From contig CAZYMF010000244.1 in the NCBI GenBank assembly GCA_964648215.1, positions 1-6,548 of the forward strand: a stretch of 6,548 bases of DNA, in the 5' to 3' direction. Below are positions 1 to 4,272 of this stretch, one piece after another. Source of the stretch: CAZYMF01 sp964648215 (GTDB lineage Bacteria > Desulfobacterota > Binatia > HRBIN30 > JACQVA1). Under the pieces are notes generated by a model. It did no database searches. It worked only from the letters and a program-made list of their open reading frames with translations, and was not told where the DNA came from. The position numbers and the translations under genes are program-made. Every line of letters begins with the position of its first letter. The stretch's first letter is position 1.

Positions 1-249
1 CGAGCCGTTGCCCATGCTGTCCTTGTGCTCCAGCGCCCCTTCCAGAACGTAGGTGATGATCTCCGCATCGCGGTGCGGATGGGTGCCGAAGCCGGCGCCG
101 GCTGTCACCCGGTCCTCGTTCAAAACGCGCAGTTGGCGAAACCCCATGTGCTCCCGCTCGTAGTAGTCGGCGAACGAGAACGTGTGGCGGCTGTCGAGCC
201 AGTCGACGCGGGTGTGGCCGCGGTCTTGGCTGGGTCGAATGCGGATCAT
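1..249 (-). CDS. Pirin family protein (YhhW-like cupin), N-terminal part, cut by window edge
   Basis: The first 83 residues of a pirin-family bicupin are present; the rest lies beyond base 1. The start reads MIRIRPSQDRGHTRVDWLDS, followed by HTFSFADYY and then GFGTHPHRDAEIITYVLEG, the conserved N-terminal cupin of the family. His57, His59 and Glu63 are visible. His57 and His59 match the first two metal-binding histidines of E. coli YhhW; the remaining ligands (near residues 101-103) fall outside the window. Characterised relatives are metal-dependent cytoplasmic proteins, and YhhW has quercetin 2,3-dioxygenase activity in vitro, but the natural substrate is generally unknown. A GGAGGG Shine-Dalgarno site at 254-259 supports the ATG at 249. 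The gene starts 12 bases after the preceding oxidoreductase stops, so it is almost certainly the third gene of the wrbA-led operon. Family assignment is firm; substrate is not known. Confidence 0.93.
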   Translation of the reverse strand, partial: MIRIRPSQDRGHTRVDWLDSRHTFSFADYYEREHMGFRQLRVLNEDRVTAGAGFGTHPHRDAEIITYVLEGALEHKDSMGNGS

Positions 250-261
250 GATGCCCTCCGT

Positions 262-1152
262 TCACTTCGGGATGGGTAAGCTTGCATCCTCCGACGCACC
301 GAGGGCCAGGGCGGACCAGTCGAGCTCGTCGCGGCCCTTGGCCAGGGCGCCGAGGAGACGATCGTGCAGCAGGCTGGCCACGGGCATCGGCACGCGGCTC
401 GCCGCCGCCGTCTGCAGCACGAGATCGACGTCCTTGAGACCGAGCGGCAGCTTGAAGCCGGCGGGCTGGTAGCGATGGTGGGCGATGGCGTTGCCGTAAC
501 CCTGATACACCGGGCAGGCGAACAGCGTCTGCCCGATCAGCTCGGCGACGCGAGCGCGCTCGATGCCGTTCTTCTCGGCCAGCGCGAAGGCCTCGGCCAT
601 CGCCTCGTTGGCCGCGGCGATGAGGAAGTTGCCGCAGAGCTTGACCACGTTGGCGGCCCCGGGCTCCTCGCCGAAGTCGAACAGCCCTTGCCCGAGAGCG
701 CCGAGGATGGGACGCACGCGCTCCTTGGCCGACGTCGGCCCGGACAGGCAGATCCACAGCTTGGCCGCGGCGGCGGCCTCCGGGCGGCCGAAGACGGGCG
801 CCGCCAGGTAGCTCACGCGGTGCTGCCGGTGGCGCTGCGCCAGCCGGCGCGCCGTGGCCGGCGACACCGTGCTCATGGAGAGATGGATCCCGTCCGGTCC
901 GAGGCGCTCGAGCAGGCGATCACCGGCCATGCTCTCGAGCACCGGATCGCTGGCGAGCATGGTGACGACGACGTGCCCGGGCTCGGCCACCTCGCTCGGA
1001 TCGTTCGCCCACTGCGCTCCTTCCGCAATGAGGTCGTCGGCGCGGGCGCGGGTGCGGTTGTGTAGACGCACCGTGTAGCCGGCCTTGATCAGATTGCGTG
1101 CCATTCCGTGACCCATGCGGCCGAGGCCGATGAAGCCGACTGTCTCGCTCAT
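262..1152 (-). CDS. NAD(P)-dependent oxidoreductase, beta-hydroxyacid dehydrogenase family (3-hydroxyisobutyrate dehydrogenase-like)
   Basis: This 296-residue protein has the usual length for the family. The Rossmann domain opens with VGFIGLGRMGHGMA (residues 5-18, GxGxxG fingerprint). Arg33 in HNRT, after the second strand, favours NADP(H) over NAD(H). Residues 94-101 (STVSPATA) match the family substrate-binding segment. The all-helical C-terminal domain carries the catalytic Lys171 and Asn175 in VVKLCGNF, and KD at 240-241. The usual DAPVSGG loop is replaced by AAPVFGRP (residues 117-124), so the serine that normally contacts the substrate carboxylate is Phe121. A reaction on an ordinary 3-hydroxyacid is therefore uncertain; reduction of an aldehyde, ketone or imine-like substrate is possible. 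The ATG at 1152 has a good GGAGG at 1159-1163. The gene sits 32 bases behind wrbA and 12 before the pirin gene, in one transcription unit. A longer in-frame reading continues to 1629 but only overlaps wrbA out of frame. Confidence 0.92.
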   Translation of the reverse strand: MSETVGFIGLGRMGHGMARNLIKAGYTVRLHNRTRARADDLIAEGAQWANDPSEVAEPGHVVVTMLASDPVLESMAGDRLLERLGPDGIHLSMSTVSPATARRLAQRHRQHRVSYLAAPVFGRPEAAAAAKLWICLSGPTSAKERVRPILGALGQGLFDFGEEPGAANVVKLCGNFLIAAANEAMAEAFALAEKNGIERARVAELIGQTLFACPVYQGYGNAIAHHRYQPAGFKLPLGLKDVDLVLQTAAASRVPMPVASLLHDRLLGALAKGRDELDWSALALGASEDASLPIPK

Positions 1153-1184
1153 GAGGAACCTCCGTTGCGTTCGACGCCGACGGA

Positions 1185-1790
1185 TCAGGCCGCCGTCAGC
1201 TTCCCGGCGATCTCGGCGACGTGCTTGCCCTGAAAGCGGGCGATGGCGAGCTCGTTGGCGCTCGGCTGCCGTTTGCCGTCGGGACGCGCGATCGTGGTGG
1301 CCCCGTACGGCGTGCCGCCCGTGATCTCGTCCATGTTGTTCAGCTCCTGCGCCGTGTAGGGCACGCCGACGATGATCATGCCGTGATGGAGCAGGGTGGT
1401 GTGGAAGGAGACGATGGTCGTCTCCTGGCCGCCGTGTTGCCCGCCGGTGCTGGCGAAGACGCTGCCGACCTTGCCGATCAGCGCGCCCTTGGCCCACAAG
1501 CCGCCGGTCTGATCGAGGAAGTTGCGCATCTGCGCCGCCATGTTTCCAAAACGGGTCGGCGTGCCGAAGATGATGGCGTCGTAGTCGCCGAGCTCCTTCG
1601 GCGAGGCGATCGGGGCCGCCTGGTCCCATTTGGCGCCGTACTTGCGGGCGACCTCCTCCGGCATCAGCTCGGGGACGCGCTTGATGGTGACCTTGGTTGC
1701 GGCAACGGAGCGCGCTCCCTCGGCCACCGCCTCGGCCAGCGTCTCCACGTGGCCGTACATGCTGTAGTAGAGAACCAGTACCTTGCTCAT
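1185..1790 (-). CDS. wrbA: NAD(P)H:quinone oxidoreductase, type IV (WrbA)
   Basis: This 201-residue protein is close to E. coli WrbA (198 aa) in length and sequence. It is a flavodoxin-fold FMN enzyme that, in characterised homologues, reduces quinones by two electrons to hydroquinones, works as a tetramer and is cytoplasmic. The FMN phosphate loop is YYSMYGHV (residues 8-15). The isoalloxazine-binding loops are TPTRFGNM (77-84) and STGGQHGGQ (114-122), with LLHHGMIIVGVPY following and GGTPYGATTIA at 158-168. No segment of the family is missing. The ATG at 1790 is preceded by an exceptionally purine-rich ribosome-binding stretch (GAGGAGGAAGG, complement of 1791-1801). It is the first gene of a minus-strand operon with the beta-hydroxyacid-dehydrogenase-like gene and the pirin gene, and is transcribed divergently from the MetE-like gene. 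A role in quinone redox stress is known for the family; its link to the two downstream genes is inference. Confidence 0.96.
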   Translation of the reverse strand: MSKVLVLYYSMYGHVETLAEAVAEGARSVAATKVTIKRVPELMPEEVARKYGAKWDQAAPIASPKELGDYDAIIFGTPTRFGNMAAQMRNFLDQTGGLWAKGALIGKVGSVFASTGGQHGGQETTIVSFHTTLLHHGMIIVGVPYTAQELNNMDEITGGTPYGATTIARPDGKRQPSANELAIARFQGKHVAEIAGKLTAA

Positions 1791-1924
1791 CCTTCCTCCT
1801 CGTGTCTCCTCGTGCGGATGACGTGGTGTCGTCGGGTCGTGAATGGTCCCCATACTAGGCCGTTTTCGCGTTGTGGTAAGTAGGGTGGAGCGCATTGACA
1901 GGGGCGACGCCGTCCAGTCAAAGT

Positions 1925-1957
1925 GCCCACGGCCGCAGCCGTCGGGCACGGCCCGAC
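1925..1957 (+). promoter_or_regulatory. Two overlapping, mutually exclusive hairpins in the presumed 5' leader
   Basis: Bases 1925-1933 (GCCCACGGC) can pair with 1938-1947 (GCCGTCGGGC) around a CGCA loop, with C1943 bulged. Bases 1941-1947 (GTCGGGC) can instead pair perfectly with 1951-1957 (GCCCGAC) around an ACG loop. The two stems share 1941-1947, so only one can form at a time. They lie 28 bases or more upstream of the MetE-like start codon. This resembles the layout of an attenuator, but there is no U-tract and GC-rich DNA makes chance stems common. Confidence 0.3.
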
Positions 1958-1973
1958 GAGTGTCGTGATGCCG

Positions 1974-1979
1974 AAGGAG
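1974..1979 (+). promoter_or_regulatory. Shine-Dalgarno site fixing the MetE-like start
   Basis: AAGGAG lies five bases before the ATG at 1985. It decides the start in favour of MLRSENRILTTHAGSLPRP, which is where family homology begins. The frame stays open upstream to a TTG at 1895, but that TTG is part of the TTGACA hexamer and the intervening residues show no family similarity. Confidence 0.8.
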
Positions 1980-1984
1980 ATCCC

Positions 1985-3145
1985 ATGCTGCGCAGCGAGA
2001 ATCGCATCCTGACCACGCACGCTGGTAGCCTGCCACGGCCCAAGCCGCTGGTAGAGATGATGGTGCGCCGGAGCCGGCGCGAGGAGGTCGACGCGGCGGC
2101 GTTCGCCCAGGTCGTCGAGGAAGCCACGCGCCGCAGCGTGGCGCGCCAGCTCGAGGTGGGCATCGACGTCGGCAACAACGGCGAGCAGCCGCGCGAGAGC
2201 TTCTTCACCTACGTGCAGCACCGCCTGAGCGGTTTTGGAGGCCGCAGCCAGCGTCCCATCATGCGCGACATCGTGCGCTACAAGAGCTTTCTCGACCTCA
2301 AGGTGCCGGAGCTCTCGCGCACCATGGTCAGCCTGCTCAATGCGCCCAAGGCCATCGGCGAGGTGCGCTACGTCGACCGCTCCGAGGTCGACAAGGAGTG
2401 CGCCGACTTCCGGCGCATCCTCGACGAGCAGAAGAGGAGTTTCGCCGAGCCCTTCCTCTCCGCCGCCTCCCCCGGCATCGTCGCCGCGGCCATGCTCAAC
2501 GAGCACTACCCGCGCTACGACGACTACGTGATGGCGCTGGCCGACGCGCTGCGGACCGAGTACCGGCACATCGTCGAGCAAGGGTTCGTGCTCCAGCTCG
2601 ATTGCCCCGATCTGGCCATGGAACGCCACACCTCGTTCGCCGATCGCCCGCTCGGCGAGTTCCTCGACTTCGTCGCCCTCAACATCGCCGCCATCAACCG
2701 GGCGCTGCAGGACATCCCGGCCGACCGCGTGCGCATGCACGTGTGCTGGGGCAACTACGAGGCCCCGCACGACCTCGACGTGCCGCTGGCGGACATCGTC
2801 GATCAGCTCTACCGGGCCCGCGTCGGCGCTCTCGTCCTGTCGATGGCCAATCCCCGCCATGCCCACGAGTACCGCGTGTTGGCGGAGCATCCGCTGCCCG
2901 AGGACATGCTCCTGATCGCCGGCGTCGTCGACCCGACCACCAACTACGTCGAGCATCCCGAGGTCGTTGCCGATCGCCTCGAGCGTGCCGCCGGCGCCAT
3001 CGGCGATCCGCATCGCGTGCTCGCCGGCAGCGACTGCGGCTTCGACACCGCGGCGGGCCTCGGCGAGGTGGCCGAAGAGGTGGTGTGGGAGAAGCTCAAG
3101 GCGCTGCGCGCCGGCGCCGACATCGCCGGCCGGCGCCTGCTGTAA
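1985..3145 (+). CDS. MetE C-terminal-domain-like methyltransferase (cobalamin-independent methionine synthase II family)
   Basis: This 386-residue protein corresponds to the catalytic C-terminal half of MetE standing alone as a TIM barrel. MetE moves a methyl group from methyl-tetrahydrofolate to homocysteine; related stand-alone proteins include epoxyalkane:CoM transferase and many of unknown substrate. Conserved family stretches are TTHAGSLPRP (10-19), DVGNNGEQ near residue 60, and HVCWGNYE with metal ligands His252 and Cys254. ANPRHAHE (288-295), GVVDPTTNYVEHPE and GSDCGF with ligand Cys351 follow. The Glu ligand that usually precedes the NPRH segment (SFExxNPRH in relatives as I recall them) aligns with Ser286 here (LSMANPRH), so the metal site may be altered. 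The start has a clear Shine-Dalgarno site. The gene is monocistronic, divergent from wrbA and convergent with the GNAT gene across a repeat-filled gap. A true methionine synthase role is unlikely to be certain from sequence alone. Confidence 0.9.
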   Translation: MLRSENRILTTHAGSLPRPKPLVEMMVRRSRREEVDAAAFAQVVEEATRRSVARQLEVGIDVGNNGEQPRESFFTYVQHRLSGFGGRSQRPIMRDIVRYKSFLDLKVPELSRTMVSLLNAPKAIGEVRYVDRSEVDKECADFRRILDEQKRSFAEPFLSAASPGIVAAAMLNEHYPRYDDYVMALADALRTEYRHIVEQGFVLQLDCPDLAMERHTSFADRPLGEFLDFVALNIAAINRALQDIPADRVRMHVCWGNYEAPHDLDVPLADIVDQLYRARVGALVLSMANPRHAHEYRVLAEHPLPEDMLLIAGVVDPTTNYVEHPEVVADRLERAAGAIGDPHRVLAGSDCGFDTAAGLGEVAEEVVWEKLKALRAGADIAGRRLL

Positions 3146-3171
3146 CCTCGAGAAGAAAAAACAGACTACCG

Positions 3172-3198
3172 CGGATTACGCCGATTACACGGATTGCT
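3172..3198 (+). repeat. Degenerate 9-nt tandem repeat (GGATTAC type)
   Basis: Three consecutive nonamers are visible: CGGATTACG (3172-3180), CCGATTACA (3181-3189) and CGGATTGCT (3190-3198). In one frame this encodes ADYADYTD. I recognise the pattern as a repeat seen between genes in many bacterial genomes, where it yields spurious ADYADYTD or ITRITRI peptides; that recognition comes from memory, not a search. It begins about 27 bases after the stop codon of the MetE-like gene. Function is unknown. Confidence 0.6.
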
Positions 3199-3286
3199 CG
3201 AGGCCGCCGAAGGCACGTGGCCCCGTGCCGCTCATCCCCGGTGTCCACGACGATGGAAAATGAGCGGCGCGCCGCGGCCCACCACG

Positions 3287-3321
3287 CTTTGAACTTTCGC
3301 CTTTGAGCTTGTAGCTCTGAT
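3287..3321 (+). repeat. Degenerate heptad tandem repeat (CTTTGAG type)
   Basis: Five successive 7-mers run without gaps: CTTTGAA, CTTTCGC, CTTTGAG, CTTGTAG and CTCTGAT. The first four keep CTT at the start and drift thereafter. The complement reads as degenerate AAAGTTC-type units, which resemble intergenic repeats that give spurious KFKVQS peptides in many genomes (recalled, not searched). The array ends three bases before the ATG of the Hsp70-like remnant, where a ribosome-binding site would normally lie. Confidence 0.5.
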
Positions 3322-3324
3322 CGG

Positions 3325-3423
3325 ATGCTCCGCTTCGGCCTCGACTTCGGAACCACGAACTCGTCGCTGACCCGGGCCGGGGAAGAGGGCCGCATCACCC
3401 TCTGCGACCTCGATCCCGCGGCC
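3325..3423 (+). pseudogene. 5' remnant of an Hsp70/DnaK-family gene
   Basis: The frame from ATG 3325 begins MLRFGLDFGTTNSSLT, the phosphate-1 loop (G-x-D-x-G-T-T-N-S) that opens the nucleotide-binding domain of Hsp70-family ATPases. About 33 residues, through LDPAA, look like the N-terminus of YegD/DnaK-like proteins. After about 3423 the frame continues to 3714 but reads CFENCLGNCC and then the translated foldback repeat, with no further Hsp70 sequence in any frame. A functional Hsp70 relative has about 400-600 residues, so more than 90 percent is missing. There is no Shine-Dalgarno site; a heptad repeat abuts the start. I read this as a decayed gene fragment. A chance match to the DFGTTNS motif plus a plausible start is possible but less likely. 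Confidence 0.6.
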
Positions 3424-3485
3424 TGCTTCGAAAATTGCCTGGGTAACTGTTGTGCCGGTGCCGCTCGCAGTGTCCTGACGACCGT

Positions 3486-3637
3486 GGGTTCCTTCTCCCG
3501 GATGGGAGAAGGTCAGGATGAGGGGGATGAAATCAATGGCGAAGCCCACCACATGGATGCGCCGGCTCGCGCACACGAACGCCTCCGGCATCGAATCCCC
3601 CTCACCTTGATCCTCTCCCATCCGGGAGAGGAGACCC
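3486..3637. repeat. Foldback element with ~43-nt inverted repeats (MITE/REP-like)
   Basis: The left arm (3486-3528) and the reverse complement of the right arm (3595-3637) match at 36 of 43 positions. Each arm also contains its own perfect 9-bp hairpin: CCTTCTCCC/GGGAGAAGG around GGAT at 3491-3512, and TCCTCTCCC/GGGAGAGGA around ATCC at 3611-3632. Between the arms, 3556-3565 and 3585-3592 can extend the pairing imperfectly. The sequence is of the CTCTCCC...GGGAGAG/TGAGGGGG type, which I recall as a dispersed intergenic repeat in several bacterial phyla, giving spurious SHPGE or RMGEGQ peptides. It encodes no protein, and I find no target-site duplication immediately outside the arms. Confidence 0.75.
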
Positions 3638-3704
3638 TTCAAGATACGTTCTTCCCTGGGTCCACGCTGCGCGTCATTTCCATCCCTCTCGGGCGAAGCC
3701 CACC
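3538..3704. repeat. Pair of 13-nt direct repeats, GGCGAAGCCCACC
   Basis: Identical 13-mers occur at 3538-3550 (inside the spacer of the foldback element) and at 3692-3704 (outside it), 154 bases apart. The adjacent sequences show no clear further similarity. They could be the residue of a longer duplicated repeat or chance. Confidence 0.4.
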
Positions 3705-3778
3705 GCCTTCATGACGACTGTTTCTCGTTCTTCGATTCCTTTCGCCCCGCGTCGTAGCAACCAACAAGGCGCCGCGCT

Positions 3779-4258
3779 TCACCCCGCCCCCAGCGGGCGC
3801 TCGAGCCAGAGCTGCCTTCCCCCCTGCCAGCGCGTCCGCTCGGCGGTGAAGCCCAGTTGCTCGTACAGCGCCAGCGCCGCCTGGTTGCGCTCGTTGGTCG
3901 TCAGGCCGACCGAACGACAACCCTTCTCGCCCGCCCGCGTGATCGCCTGTGTGAGCAGACGCCGGCCGATGGCGCGGCGCCGCGCCTCGGGGCTGACGAA
4001 GACGTCCTCGATCTCGGCCTGGACGCCCGCCACCCACGCCGAAGGGCGATAGCGAAGCTGGACGTAGGCGACGGCTCCTCCCGCGGCGTCGCAGGCGAGC
4101 AGGAACTCCGTGGCCGGGTCCCGCAGCAGGGCGGCGAACCAGGTGCGGAACTCGTCCGCCGACGGCGCCGCCTGCTCGAGGTGATCGCGAAAGACGACGG
4201 CGAGCCGCACCAACGACTCGAGATCTCCGGCCCCGGCAAGGCGCAGCGTGATCTCCAT
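3779..4258 (-). CDS. GNAT family N-acetyltransferase
   Basis: This 159-residue protein is a complete single GNAT domain, an enzyme fold that moves an acetyl group from acetyl-CoA to an amine. It starts MEITLRLAGAGDLESLVRL, the usual first strand and helix. Strand beta4 is AEIEDVFVSPEARR (81-94). The acetyl-CoA pyrophosphate loop follows as RRRAIGRRLL (93-102), where Ala96 replaces the first glycine of the usual R/Q-x-x-G-x-G/A. The C-terminal part NERNQAALALYEQLGF (122-137) is the classical N-x-x-A-x-x-x-Y-x-x-x-G-F motif, with Tyr132 as the probable general acid. The ATG at 4258 lies 14 bases after the hydrolase stop and has no clear Shine-Dalgarno site, which suggests translational coupling to that gene. 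The substrate (small molecule, peptide or protein) cannot be told. The frame is open far upstream only because it shadows the hydrolase. Confidence 0.9.
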   Translation of the reverse strand: MEITLRLAGAGDLESLVRLAVVFRDHLEQAAPSADEFRTWFAALLRDPATEFLLACDAAGGAVAYVQLRYRPSAWVAGVQAEIEDVFVSPEARRRAIGRRLLTQAITRAGEKGCRSVGLTTNERNQAALALYEQLGFTAERTRWQGGRQLWLERPLGAG

Positions 4259-4272
4259 CGGGAACGACGTCT

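Larger units (their letters stand above)
1791..1984. promoter_or_regulatory. Divergent intergenic control region between wrbA and the MetE-like gene
   Basis: This region holds the upstream sequences of two divergent genes. On the plus strand a perfect TTGACA (1895-1900) is followed after 17 bases by a weak TCAAAG (1918-1923), a possible promoter for the MetE-like gene. On the minus strand TAGTAT (complement of 1852-1857) could be a -10 box for wrbA, with only a poor -35 match upstream. Downstream of the plus-strand candidate lie two overlapping inverted repeats, 1925-1947 and 1941-1957. All promoter calls rest on hexamer matching alone and are tentative. Confidence 0.4.
3146..3778. other. Gene-free stretch between convergent genes, filled with repeats and a gene remnant
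   Basis: No intact gene is visible in these 633 bases on either strand. The plus-strand MetE-like gene and the minus-strand GNAT gene both end here, so no promoter is expected. From left to right it holds a 9-nt-period repeat (3172-3198), a 6-bp hairpin without a T-tract (3212-3229) and a heptad repeat (3287-3321). Next come an Hsp70-like 5' remnant (3325-3423) and about 60 bases of unrecognised sequence. A foldback element (3486-3637) follows, then about 140 bases in which I see only the second copy of a 13-nt direct repeat (3692-3704). Open frames here translate into low-complexity junk. Confidence 0.75.

Noticed and set aside
1153..1629. N-terminal extension of the beta-hydroxyacid-dehydrogenase-like protein (455-residue reading)
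   Set aside because: The added part overlaps wrbA on the same strand in another frame and reads as Arg/His-rich shadow sequence. The true start at 1152 has a Shine-Dalgarno site and the family N-terminus.
1895..1984. Upstream TTG start giving a 416-residue MetE-like protein
   Set aside because: The TTG is part of the TTGACA promoter-like hexamer; the ATG at 1985 has a Shine-Dalgarno site and matches where homology begins.
1787..3013. Long minus-strand open frame (408 residues) opposite the MetE-like gene
   Set aside because: Its His/Val/Gly-rich composition is typical of an antisense shadow in GC-rich DNA; the plus-strand gene has clear family motifs.
3212..3229. GGCACG/CGTGCC hairpin as a terminator for the MetE-like gene
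   Set aside because: The stem is only 6 bp and no T-rich tract follows, so it does not meet the usual criteria for an intrinsic terminator.
3172..3321. CRISPR-like array
   Set aside because: The short-period repeats are contiguous, with no spacers of regular length, and no cas genes are present.
3481..3642. Insertion sequence with transposase
   Set aside because: The inverted repeats enclose only 66 bases and no transposase-like reading frame; no target-site duplication is seen at the arm ends.
3424..3714. Continuation of the open frame after the Hsp70-like segment as a real protein
   Set aside because: The residues are translation of the foldback repeat and its flanks (e.g. FSRMGEG, LILSHPGEE), not a domain.
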